Notes under the pieces: generated by a model
The model's database searches: none
Told to the model about the DNA's origin: nothing
What the model saw: only the letters and a program-made list of their open reading frames with translations
Position numbers and translations under genes: made by a program
NCBI GenBank assembly: GCA_001897155.1
Contig: MKSF01000015.1
Span: 93,039 to 157,038 of the forward strand
Origin: Bacteroidetes bacterium 47-18
Lineage (GTDB): Bacteria; Bacteroidota; Bacteroidia; Chitinophagales; Chitinophagaceae
Direction of reading: 5' to 3'
DNA length: 64,000 bases
Shown here: one piece after another, positions 9,450 to 17,677 of the stretch
How positions within the stretch are numbered: the stretch's first letter is position 1
Layout: each line of letters begins with the position of its first letter

Positions 9450-10903
9450 TGGATACGAAGAAATTACGACAAAAAATCCTTGATTTAGCGATACGTGGCA
9501 AGTTGGTTCCGCAAGACCCAAATGATGAGCCGGCTTCTGTACTTATTGAGAAAATACGTTTAGAAAAAGAACAGTTAATCAAGGAGAAGAAGATTAAGCG
9601 GGACAAGAACGAATCATATATCTACCGTTCTGATAAATCATATTATGAGCAATTCTCCGACGGAACGGTAAAATGTATTGATGAGGAGATACCGTTTGAG
9701 ATACCCGAGAGTTGGGAGTGGTGTAGATGGAGAAATCTTTTTCAAATTAATCCCAAGAACAACATAGAAGACAACGCAGAAGTATCCTTTGTTCCGATGA
9801 CTTATATAAAAGATGGATACTCTGATGAGGCTAAATTTGATATAAGACAATGGAAAGATATTAAATCGGGATTCACTCATTTTCAAAATAACGATTTGGG
9901 TATAGCTAAAATTACTCCCTGCTTTGAAAATCGAAAATCTGTAGTATTTAAGAACTTACACAATGTTTATGGTGCAGGGACTACAGAATTACATATATTT
10001 CGCCCAGTTCTTTTTTCTGTTCTTGCAGACTATGCTTTGTATATAGCAAAGACGGAAGATTTCATATCGCACGGGATTACAAATTTTACTGGAGCTGTAG
10101 GACAGCAACGTGTAGGAAAAGATATTATAGGAGATTATCTTATTGCACTTCCACCGTTAGAAGAAATTTATAAAATTCAGTCAAGTATATCAAAATTATT
10201 TTTGATAGTTGATGGTATTGAGAATGATGAGACCCAATTGTCTTCTTATATCAAACAAACAAAATCCAAAATCCTCGACCTTGCAATACGAGGCAAACTC
10301 GTTCCGCAAGACCCGGATGATGAGCCTGCTTCCGTATTGCTCGAACGCATAAAAGCGGAGCGTTCTGACAGCAAAAAGAAGACTAAAAATACAGGGGATA
10401 ACTCACATTATACCGATACGTTTGATATTCCTAATAATTGGGTAGTTACTACAATGCAAGAGGTCTGCTATTTATCAGATGGAGAAAAGATTGAAGGTAA
10501 GGCGTTGCCTTATTTAGATGTGAAATATTTAAGAGGAAAAAGTGAACCAAAAATTGTTTCTTCTGGCAGATTTGTCGAAAGAAATAATTTTATGATTTTG
10601 GTAGATGGCGAAAATTCAGGCGAAATATTTTCAGTAACAGAGGACGGTTATCAGGGAAGTACATTTAAGATACTGAATATTAGCAAGCAAGTCAATGAAG
10701 CATTTATATTCAAGTTATTACAAAACGAACAAACTACTTTCAAGGAATCTAAAGTTGGGTCGGCTATACCTCATCTTAATAAGAAGTTGTTTAGAGAATT
10801 GTATGTTTTTCTTCCCCCATTTGCTGAACAAAAACGAATCGTCCGCAAAATCGAAGAAATTTTTGCTTCACTTGAAGAAATAGTAAATTCAATTATAGCG
10901 TAG
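9449..10903 (+). CDS. hsdS: type I restriction-modification system, S (specificity) subunit, expressed copy
   Basis: 484 residues with the full two-TRD layout: an N-terminal conserved region (KILDLAIRGKLVPQ at about 9), TRD A (about 82-255), a central conserved region repeating KILDLAIRGKLVPQ at about 275, TRD B (about 325-460) ending in PPFAEQKRIVRKIEE. It is the only copy with a start codon coupled to hsdM, so it is the expression locus. Two segments of this gene recur in inverted orientation downstream: 9633-9654 before TRD A and 10261-10411 before TRD B. Exchange at these sites would replace one or both TRDs in frame. The stop codon is inside a perfect terminator hairpin. Confidence 0.93.
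9633..9654 (+). repeat. shufflon inverted repeat 1 (before TRD A)
   Basis: 22 bp, containing AAATCATATTATGAGC, perfectly inverted at 13589-13610. It encodes KSYYEQ in both places in the same reading frame, so recombination here joins the hsdS N-terminus to TRD E in frame. Confidence 0.85.
10261..10411 (+). repeat. shufflon inverted repeat 2 (central conserved region before TRD B)
   Basis: 151 bp inverted at 12874-13024 with about 12 differences; the final 28 bp (10384-10411) are identical. It encodes the central conserved region and ends in TCACATTAT, read as SHY in all three TRD-2 copies. Confidence 0.85.
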
Positions 10904-10924
10904 GCGAATGCCTACGCTATAATT
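10891..10924. terminator. perfect 15-bp hairpin between hsdS and the recombinase
   Basis: Arms AATTATAGCGTAGGC and its complement with a GAAT loop, followed on the plus strand by a T-rich tract. It overlaps the hsdS stop codon and lies between convergent genes, so it probably ends transcription from both sides. Confidence 0.8.
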
Positions 10925-10931
10925 TTTGTTT

Positions 10932-11735
10932 TTACCAATTCACAATTTTATCAACAATTGCCTGCTGTTCACTTGCGGTGCGGCGAAGATAAATCCGTGT
11001 GGTTTCTATACTTTCGTGTCCCATAAGGTCGGCAAGTAGTGCTATATCATTGAACCTATCCAAGAAGTTTTTAGCAAATCGGTGGCGGAAAGAATGTGGA
11101 TATACAACATTTAGATTCAAACCGTATTTAGAAGCGAAATGCTTTAACTGGTGAGAAATCCCACGAGATGTAATTCTTTCCCCAAAACGATTGAGAAATA
11201 TATAGCCTGATTGTATATTCTTTGTTTCTAACCATTTGATAGCTTCCGAACGCAGATTTTTAGGAATATATAATCGTCTGATTTTTCCTCCTTTTGTGTA
11301 CATATCAAGGTGTCCGATATGAACGTGTTCTGCTTTTATCTGCAACAATTCACTAACACGAGCTCCGGTTGCTGTTAAAAACCAAACCACAAAATACCAT
11401 TCGATATTGCCATCTGTTTTTAGCTTTGTTTTGAAAAACTTGTAATCCGCATCACTGATTACATTTTCAAGAAAGTTTTTCTGCTGTACTTTAACGAATT
11501 TGAGTTTCAATCGGTCTTTTTTGATAAACTCAAGATACTTGTTTATCGCTTGTAAGCGTAGGTTTACCGTTTGAGGTTTGAAATGCTCAATGAGGAATCC
11601 CTTGTATGCCAAAAGGTTTTCTGTGTTTATTTCCTTGTAATTCGTTAGGAAATGATTTACCGTCCATACATAAGACGTAATTGTGTTTTCTGCCAAGTCG
11701 TTTTTACTTAGCGATTTTTGAAATGCTGTTACCAT
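10932..11735 (-). CDS. tyrosine recombinase, likely hsdS invertase
   Basis: 267 residues. An N-terminal SAM-like core-binding domain (about 1-85) precedes the catalytic domain, with Arg126 in TGARVSEL, Lys148 in YTKGGK, His214 and Arg217 in HSFRHRF, His240 in GHES and Tyr249 in TRIYLRR; all catalytic residues are present. Small tyrosine recombinases of this type placed next to hsdS are known to invert hsdS segments in Bacteroidota, Firmicutes and Mycoplasma. It sits inside the segment bounded by inverted repeat 2, so it flips with it. It is convergent to the expressed hsdS and divergent (16 bp) from the silent cassette at 11752. Confidence 0.9.
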   Translation of the reverse strand: MVTAFQKSLSKNDLAENTITSYVWTVNHFLTNYKEINTENLLAYKGFLIEHFKPQTVNLRLQAINKYLEFIKKDRLKLKFVKVQQKNFLENVISDADYKFFKTKLKTDGNIEWYFVVWFLTATGARVSELLQIKAEHVHIGHLDMYTKGGKIRRLYIPKNLRSEAIKWLETKNIQSGYIFLNRFGERITSRGISHQLKHFASKYGLNLNVVYPHSFRHRFAKNFLDRFNDIALLADLMGHESIETTRIYLRRTASEQQAIVDKIVNW

Positions 11736-11751
11736 ATTCTATTATTTTGAA

Positions 11752-12312
11752 ATGAATAATAGTAACGCTTTTAGCTTGGCTATCTCACATTATCAGAACT
11801 TGCCGTTTGAGATACCGGAAAATTGGATATGGACAAAGTTCGAAGATGTATTTGAAATAACGATGGGACAATCTCCGTCTGGAACAGATATAAATCATAC
11901 TGATGGATTAGAATTTCATCAAGGAAAATTATTTTTTGGAAGTTTAACCTTACGGCATTCACAGATATTTACAGATAAACCCACGAAGATAGCACCAGCC
12001 AACAGCCTTATAATGTGTGTAAGAGCTCCTGTCGGAGATGTTAATATAATTGATAGAGAAATCTGTATAGGAAGAGGTTTATGTGCATTGAATCCTTTAG
12101 GTGGTATTTCTACAAATTTTATGTTCTTTTGGGTAAATTATTTCAAAGATATTTTTGAAGCACAAGCTACAGGAAGCACATTTACAGCAATATCAGGAGA
12201 AATTATTAGAAATCAATCTATACCTCTTCCTCCCTTAAAAGAACAACAACGAATCTTAAATCACATTCAGCAGATTTATGGTATGTTAGACGGCATTGTC
12301 GGAGAGTTATAA
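11752..12312 (+). pseudogene. silent hsdS cassette carrying TRD C
   Basis: 186 codons encoding one TRD (ENWIWTKFEDVFEITMGQSP onward) and an S-type C-terminus ending in PPLKEQQRI. It lacks the N-terminal and central conserved regions, so it cannot be a working S subunit alone. It starts with CTCACATTATCAGAACTT (11784-11801), also found inverted at 12866-12883, which would let it trade places with TRD D. An ATG at 11752 exists but no coupled upstream gene drives it. It reads in the same direction as the expressed hsdS, so it must be inverted first before it can be used. Confidence 0.8.
11784..11801 (+). repeat. shufflon inverted repeat 3 (before TRD C)
   Basis: 18 bp identical and inverted relative to 12866-12883. 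Its first ten bases are also in the expressed copy at 10402-10411, giving one shared crossover core at three positions. Confidence 0.75.
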
Positions 12313-12865
12313 TTCTACGACAATGCTCTCTAATTGTCGAAAAAGTTTTTCAATAGTTTGAACTATTTTCTTTTGTTCGTGTATAGGAGGTAAAGGCATT
12401 TTTAAATTCCCTAAGACTGTCGCATTTATATTTGCTATGTTGGTCGTTTGTGTTGATTCTGTCATAAAAATTCCATTGTTAAAATAACAACGCAATAGAT
12501 AAAAGAGATATTTAGGCTCTATCCCTCTTGCACGAATATTGAGTACAAATCCTCCAAATGTCATATTGTAATCAACATTGTGAACGAAAGAAGTCTTTCC
12601 AACCAGTTCTCGAGAATTGGCAGAAGACATTATAATATCTCCATTTCTTACCAGTTTTTCTGTGTTATTTTTAATATAAACAGGGTCAATGTACCACAAA
12701 TCTTCAAGCTCTAATTCTTCTTGAACATTAGCTGTTCTTATACAAGGCAGTAAATGTTCTTCTTTTAATGTTGTTTTAGCAGTTGAAGGAAAAGTAATAC
12801 CTCTTTCAAAAGTACAGACGTCCGAAAGCAAACACCAGCACCAATTTGAAGGCACACTCCATTCT

Positions 12866-13024
12866 AAGTTCTGATAATGTGAGTTATCCCCTGTATTTTT
12901 ACTCTTCTTTTTGCTGTCAGAACGCTCCGATTTTATGCGTTCCAGCAATACCGAAGCCGGCTCATCATTCGGGTCTTGCGGAATGAGTTTGCCTCTGATT
13001 GCGAGGTCAAGGATTTTGGATTTG
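12866..13024 (-). repeat. shufflon inverted repeats 2 and 3, distal copies
   Basis: 12874-13024 is the inverted partner of 10261-10411. The overlapping 12866-12883 is the inverted partner of 11784-11801. This one locus can therefore pair with either the expressed gene or the TRD C cassette. Confidence 0.83.
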
Positions 13025-13588
13025 GTTTGGGTGATGAATTGTTCTAATGAAATTTTATTTTCTTCCAAAGAATCAATAACGGAGAAAAGATGTTTTATTT
13101 CAGAAGCTATACGTTTTTGCTCTGTTAAAGGAGGAATAGGTATGAGAAAGTCTTTAATTATATCGGTATTCAAATTAGGTTGTGCTGCTCCTTGGTCTAT
13201 ATTTCTCATATTTTGTGTTTGAGATTCAAGAAACCAGTACAAATACTCAATTTGGTTATCGTCTAAATCAAGAAAAGCAGCAATTCCATCATTAATTGTC
13301 GCATCTATTCCACAGATTTTGGGTACACCTAACGTAGCACCGCTGTTTGTTAACAGCAACGTGCCTTTTTTAATAAATCTTGTTTTGACTAATCCTGCTT
13401 CTTTTATAGTATATTGATATGTATTAACATACATATTCTTACTCTTAGTTAAATCAGCGACTTTTAAAAAAGGGATATCTCCGTTGTAATATATATTACT
13501 ACCAGCAGGTCTTGGAGAGCCACCTCGAACTACACCACATATTTCTCCCAATTTACACCAAGTCCAATTATTAGGAATCTCGAAAGGT

Positions 13589-13610
13589 AATTGCTCATAA
13601 TATGATTTAT
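13589..13610 (-). repeat. shufflon inverted repeat 1, distal copy
   Basis: Perfect 22-bp inverted partner of 9633-9654. It lies at the upstream edge of the silent TRD E cassette, just inside the in-frame stop, and marks the outer limit of the invertible region (about 4.0 kb). Confidence 0.85.
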
Positions 13611-13740
13611 GGAGTGCTTTTTCTTTTCAAAAAATTGCATATTAAACGGAAAATCAAATCTGTTTTTTCTCCGTTATCTTTGTCCTATGCTTGAACAATC
13701 CCAAATCAGAACTGCGTAAATGTTCTTGTGAAAATCTATA

Positions 13741-14181
13741 TTATTTCTTCATATATTTCTTTTTAAATTCTTCTGTTATCTCAACTACCTTTTTAAATAA
13801 CGCTATCATTTCAATAGTTTGTTTTTCTAGTTTATAGAGGTATGCTAATGCTTTTTTCTCGGAAAAATTGGCGTTCAACAATTTTACAATTTGGTTATAA
13901 TTTACACCTACTGAACGCAATTGACTGTGAAAAGAGGTCAATCGCATATAGAAACCAACCGTTCCTTTATCAATTTTCACTGACTTCATTTCCTTTCCAA
14001 ACAATAGAAAAACAATAAATTTTGCTTTATTGTCCATTCTTGATTGGTCAAAAAGAGCTAAAAATTTAGCATTTTCTTCGTCCGTAAGACGAAAAACATA
14101 ACGGTGAGTTTTGGGATTAACCTTTGGCTTGCGTCCGCCTTTGCTCTGTTTTCTATTCATTTTTTCCATAATAAAATCCAT
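13741..14181 (-). CDS. MobA-like mobilization accessory protein
   Basis: 146 residues, strongly basic N-terminus (NRKQSKGGRKPKVNPKTHR), then YVFRLTDEENAKFLALFDQS, which resembles a ribbon-helix-helix DNA-binding segment, and a helical C-terminus with VGVNYNQIVKLLN. This pattern is that of the small MobA/MobC relaxosome proteins of Bacteroides integrative elements, which bind oriT and help a relaxase nick. The relaxase gene (mobB) that normally follows is absent: the next gene downstream is the hsdS cassette. The upstream region has oriT-like hairpins, which supports the call. Confidence 0.72.
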   Translation of the reverse strand: MDFIMEKMNRKQSKGGRKPKVNPKTHRYVFRLTDEENAKFLALFDQSRMDNKAKFIVFLLFGKEMKSVKIDKGTVGFYMRLTSFHSQLRSVGVNYNQIVKLLNANFSEKKALAYLYKLEKQTIEMIALFKKVVEITEEFKKKYMKK

Positions 14182-14235
14182 TTTAATTTTTCAACCATTC
14201 GACTTCGGAGAAATGGTTTAGCTCCCTGCGTAAGG

Positions 14236-14332
14236 GCAAGTAGTTTTGAGGCACTAAATTCGATTTAGAGTGCCTCAAAACACAACTTGCCGTGTTCCGT
14301 TGAACACAATAATCCGTCCTGCGGAACGGATT
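14236..14332. other. oriT-like array of hairpins upstream of the MobA-like gene
   Basis: Three inverted repeats in 97 bp: GTTTTGAGGCACT (14243-14255) with its complement at 14269-14281, flanked by GCAAG/ACTTGC; GTGTTC CGTT GAACAC (14292-14307); and AATCCGT/ACGGATT (14311-14332). They lie 55-150 bp upstream of the MobA-like start, where oriT sits in related elements. No nick site can be assigned by eye. No coding signal is convincing here. Confidence 0.5.
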
Positions 14333-14952
14333 GTGGTTAGCAAGAAAAACTCTCATTTCCTGTATCAAATTTCGGGAAGGATAACAGATATATCGTAAGC
14401 CAATGAACGCCAAATAGTGCCAATCGTGTAAAACAGAGAAAGGATTTTTCTATCAGATTGTCGGCAGGAAGTCTATCAGACCTGCAATCAGGAATGATTG
14501 ATAACTACCTGCAATGCTGATACTCCTGCATTCCTGCTATCAGGCTTGCAAGAATGCCTGACGGCTCGTAGGCAGGCTGATAATTTTTGTTAAGCTGTTA
14601 TTTTATGGTGCGGTGTTGGGTGTGGTGCGTTGCTTCCTCTTAAAATTATTTTCCAAAAGAAAAAAACAGAAAAAAAAGAAAGCCATTTTAACAAGGCGGA
14701 TAAGCGGAAAAACCAAAAGGAAACGGAATAAGTCCCGAAGGGTGGCGAAGCCATTATGCCGTAGTCTTTTGGTTGGGCGGTGTGGTGGCTGTCCGCCTTA
14801 TCTTTGCTACCTTTTTATTCTTTTTTGGAAGTGATTTTTAATGCCTTTTATAAGAACATTCGGCAACTGAACGTCAAATGCTACCTCTGACTGCAACATC
14901 GGGAAGTCCTGTATAAGTACCTTATACATTTGAAGTCTAAATTGATTAGAAT
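14333..14952. other. non-coding stretch with iteron-like short repeats
   Basis: About 620 bp with no gene I can support. 14467-14585 is dense in repeated words (CCTGCAAT, TATCAG, GCCTG) on both strands, which could be binding sites for an element protein. 14640-14710 is A-rich. A 73-codon lysine/arginine-rich frame at 14613-14834 looks like compositional chance. Confidence 0.35.
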
Positions 14953-15249
14953 ATGGAAATAACGGTTTTAGACATTCAGATTTTGAAAGCATTGCACAGG
15001 GAAGTAAAGGAAGTTTCCAATCTGATTGCGGAAATGACTGCACCCTACAAAGCATTGCAACAGGCAACGAAATGGCTCGACCAACAGGAAGCCTGCCAAC
15101 TGCTGAACATTAGCAAAAGAACATTGCAGACATACAGGGCAAAGGGTATTCTCGGAGCAACGCAAATCAATCGGAAAACTTATTTCAGATTATCCGAAGT
15201 GGAATTACTTATGCAGGGAGAGCGACCATTAAAAAAGCAAAGGAAATGA
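14953..15249 (+). CDS. excisionase-like helix-turn-helix protein
   Basis: 98 residues. The C-terminal half (WLDQQEACQLLNISKRTLQT, then KTYFRLSEVELLM) is a MerR/excisionase-type winged helix (HTH_17). Proteins of this kind occur in pairs in CTnDOT-family elements, where they act as excision or regulatory factors. Its stop overlaps the next start (ATGA at 15246-15249), and the next gene is its paralogue. Confidence 0.78.
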   Translation: MEITVLDIQILKALHREVKEVSNLIAEMTAPYKALQQATKWLDQQEACQLLNISKRTLQTYRAKGILGATQINRKTYFRLSEVELLMQGERPLKKQRK

Positions 15250-15527
15250 AACAGATTGGAAATTCAAACGAGGATATGCTTGCCCTGCTCGAAGCTGTGG
15301 TAGGTATTAAAAATGAACTGCTGTATATCAGGGAATATTTCCACCCTTTATTGCAAGGGGAGATTTACCTTTCAGGCGAACAGGTTTGTGAAATGTTGCA
15401 TATCAGCAAACGGACGTTGCAACAGTACAGAGATGACGGACTGATACCTTTTATCAAACTCGAACGTAAAATCCTTTTTCGTGAAAGCGATATTATCAAT
15501 GTGTTGGAAAATAACTATCAGCGTTAG
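15246..15527 (+). CDS. excisionase-like helix-turn-helix protein, paralogue of the preceding gene
   Basis: 93 residues with the same layout as its neighbour: an N-terminal helical part, then LSGEQVCEMLHISKRTLQQY and RKILFRESDIINVL (HTH_17). The shared ISKRTLQ.YR core shows the two arose by duplication. Translational coupling through the 4-bp overlap suggests they act together, probably in element excision or control. A terminator hairpin follows 40 bp downstream. Confidence 0.78.
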   Translation: MKQIGNSNEDMLALLEAVVGIKNELLYIREYFHPLLQGEIYLSGEQVCEMLHISKRTLQQYRDDGLIPFIKLERKILFRESDIINVLENNYQR

Positions 15528-15568
15528 CCGATTGTCTGAAACTGTAGCCGTATCAGTCAATTAAAAAA

Positions 15569-15597
15569 ACAGCCCATTGTTTAAAGCGGTGGGCTGT
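15569..15597. terminator. hairpin between the HTH pair and the flavin reductase
   Basis: ACAGCCCA and TGGGCTGT arms with a 13-nt loop, preceded by an A-run, so on the minus strand it is followed by a T-run. It is placed between convergent genes and likely serves the minus-strand reductase. Confidence 0.6.
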
Positions 15598-15603
15598 GGT
15601 GTT

Positions 15604-16125
15604 TTATAAAAGTTTCTTAAATGCGTCAATAAATTTTTTTAAGTCGTCTTTCGTTTTATCATCAATTATATTGCCACTTTCGTTTATTTTTCCTTTAATA
15701 CCTTTAATTAATAAAGCCGTTTCAGGTGTAAATTTTGCCATAATGGTATTTGCTATGAGTTGTAGTTCTTCGTGTCCTTTTTCACCATTTGCAGAAGCTG
15801 TGATAATTCCTGTCGGCTTATCGGTAAATAAAGTTGTTGAAACGCACCATTCAATAGCATTTTTAAGTCCGCTTGGAATACTGAAAATATATTCAGGTGT
15901 ACAAATTAAAACTCCGTCTGCCATTTCAATATTGTGCCTAAAATCTGATATTATTTTTGGTGTATTGGCAACGGAAAATTCGGGATTAAAATGCGGTAGT
16001 GTTTTTAAGTCATTAAAAACAGTCAAATTAAAAACCTCTTTTGTCAAATAAGCAAAGTTGTCAATGAGTTTTTGATTTGAAGAATTATCACTTGCACTTC
16101 CATTTATCACAAAGATTTTTTTCAT
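15604..16125 (-). CDS. NADPH-dependent FMN reductase family protein
   Basis: About 173 residues from ATG 16125; an ATG at 16134 would add three. It has a flavodoxin-like fold: KIFVINGSASDNSSNQKL at the N-terminus forms the phosphate-binding loop, and TPEYIFSIPSGLKNAIEW (near 95) matches the family's TPEYN.S.PG.LKNAIDW. Such enzymes reduce quinones, azo compounds or flavins with NAD(P)H. It is probably cargo of the mobile element, transcribed on its own between the HTH pair and the integrase. Confidence 0.82.
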   Translation of the reverse strand: MKKIFVINGSASDNSSNQKLIDNFAYLTKEVFNLTVFNDLKTLPHFNPEFSVANTPKIISDFRHNIEMADGVLICTPEYIFSIPSGLKNAIEWCVSTTLFTDKPTGIITASANGEKGHEELQLIANTIMAKFTPETALLIKGIKGKINESGNIIDDKTKDDLKKFIDAFKKLL

Positions 16126-16212
16126 TATGCCCACCTGTTATTATATCAACGGCTAAATTACAAAAAGCCAATGCAAAAACTGCATTGACTTTCTTTAATT
16201 GCTTTATTGGTT

Positions 16213-17469
16213 TTAGAGTTGAGCCACAAAAGAACGTTCCAAACCTTTAAATTTATGCGATACTTTTTGCATATCCTTACCAACTTTCTCGTTGAGTATC
16301 TTGGCGTAAATCTGCGTTGTGGCAATATTCTTATGTCCTAACATTTTGCTCAAACTCTCCAACGGAACGCCCTCGCTCAAAAACAAAGTGGCAAAAGTAT
16401 GGCGTGCCAAATGAAAGGTTACTTTCTTTTCTTTCAGGCAGTAGATTTGTTGAGATATTCTTCTCAAACTATCATTGCAGATAGTGTTTGACAGTACAGG
16501 GAAAACCCTGCCGTCTTTTGCTATTCCTGCATACTTTTCGATAATCATTTTGGGAATATCCAAAAGCATTACATTGGACGATGTGGCTGTCTTTCTCCTG
16601 CGGACAATAATCCATTGATTGCCGTCAAAAAACTCCTGAAGATTGCTGTTTTTCAATCCTTTTATATCCGAATAGGAAAGCCCTGTAAAACAACTGAAAA
16701 CAAACAGGTCTTTAACCAATTCGTCTTTCTTCTTCTCGCAGTTGAAAGCTACAAGCTGTTCCAACTCGTTCCGCAACAGGTAACCTCTGTCTTTGTCCTT
16801 TTTGGTATTCTTGTACTCGCTGAACGGATTAAACGCAAGGTGCTTTCTACTCATCGCCAATCGGCAAAGAGTGGTAAAGCCAATCATATAATTCCAAATA
16901 GTATTATGATTGAGAGTTAAATCGTCACGTAAATAATAGTCGAAATCCTGTACAAAATCGGAAGTAAGGTCGTGAAAGGTTATATCGCTATAACCGTACT
17001 TCGCAAGGGCAAAATTCCGTAGGTGCTTTAAAAGTGTTTTGTACCTGCGGAGTGTACCTTGTACCCGAAGTCCGCTGTTTACCTTTTTTTCAAAGTCGGC
17101 TATAAACTGTTCATAGAATTTGAAAAAGGTCAATTCTCCGCTTTCCATTCCGAGAAAGGTATTTTTCAATTTCGCACTGCTTACCGTTCCCTCGTTTTTT
17201 AGGATTTTGGAATAACATTCCTCCATACCCAAACGGATTTTGTCGAGTTTGCCGTTTACCTCTTGGGCTTCTCGGCTTTTTCCCAAAACCCTGCCGTACT
17301 TTAAATCCCAATTAGTTGCGGAAATATCCAACTTGGTACTGAATGCAGACTGTTTACCGTTTACGGTAATTCGGCACATAATCGCAACCTTTCCGTTTTT
17401 CTTTGGGGCATTCTTTTTAAGGTAGAACAATACCTTAAACGTTGATTTTTTTGTCGTTTCCATACTCAC
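16213..17469 (-). CDS. IntDOT-like tyrosine integrase of the island
   Basis: 418 residues with the three domains of Bacteroidota element integrases: arm-binding (about 10-100), SAM-like core-binding (about 110-210) and catalytic (about 230-400). Catalytic residues are Lys293, His353 and Arg356 in HLARH, His379 in GHKN and Tyr388 in TQIYAK. The first catalytic arginine is replaced by Ser265 in FTGLSYSD, as reported for IntDOT of CTnDOT, which tolerates heterology between att sites. It sits about 200 bp from the inferred right end of the island, the usual position. It is full length and looks functional. Confidence 0.9.
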   Translation of the reverse strand: MSMETTKKSTFKVLFYLKKNAPKKNGKVAIMCRITVNGKQSAFSTKLDISATNWDLKYGRVLGKSREAQEVNGKLDKIRLGMEECYSKILKNEGTVSSAKLKNTFLGMESGELTFFKFYEQFIADFEKKVNSGLRVQGTLRRYKTLLKHLRNFALAKYGYSDITFHDLTSDFVQDFDYYLRDDLTLNHNTIWNYMIGFTTLCRLAMSRKHLAFNPFSEYKNTKKDKDRGYLLRNELEQLVAFNCEKKKDELVKDLFVFSCFTGLSYSDIKGLKNSNLQEFFDGNQWIIVRRRKTATSSNVMLLDIPKMIIEKYAGIAKDGRVFPVLSNTICNDSLRRISQQIYCLKEKKVTFHLARHTFATLFLSEGVPLESLSKMLGHKNIATTQIYAKILNEKVGKDMQKVSHKFKGLERSFVAQL

Positions 17470-17677
17470 AATTCATTAATGTAAAATTAAACTTTAGTGA
17501 GCCACGAAACAATATGAAAAACTATGCAAATCACTGAAATACAACGCAGTAAAAAGTTTTGTTTCGATGTTTGAAAGTAACGAAATAGTAACCTTACTCT
17601 TTCCGAACTTCGCTAATTACTGCCGATTGCTACATTACCAAAAAATCAAAAAACAGCCGTAAAACCTTTATTTACAA

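Larger units (their letters stand above)
12307..13626 (-). pseudogene. silent hsdS cassette carrying TRD E and TRD D
   Basis: On the minus strand the frame is open from 13626 (directly after an in-frame TGA at 13627-13629) to the stop at 12307, about 439 codons. It reads HKSYYEQLPFEIPNNW, TRD E, a central KILDLAIRGKLIPQ region, TRD D and a C-terminus ending IVVEL. It has two TRDs but no N-terminal conserved region and no ATG near its beginning, so it is a donor store. It meets the TRD C cassette tail to tail with a 6-bp overlap. Both tails share GCATTGTCG in inverted orientation. Inversion at repeat 1 would put TRD E and D into the expressed gene in frame. Confidence 0.85.

Noticed and set aside
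11752..12312. TRD C cassette as a working half-S subunit
   Set aside because: It lacks the conserved regions that hold the M subunits and has no coupled promoter; half-size S proteins that work as dimers keep those regions.
14183..14413. 76-codon minus-strand frame upstream of the MobA-like gene
   Set aside because: It runs through the oriT-like hairpins, and its sequence shows no domain; the hairpins explain the region better.
14460..14590. CRISPR array
   Set aside because: Repeated words are short, irregularly spaced and not separated by unique spacers of equal length; no cas genes are in the window.
14613..14834. 73-codon Lys/Arg-rich frame
   Set aside because: Composition follows an A-rich DNA tract, no ribosome-binding site, no motif.
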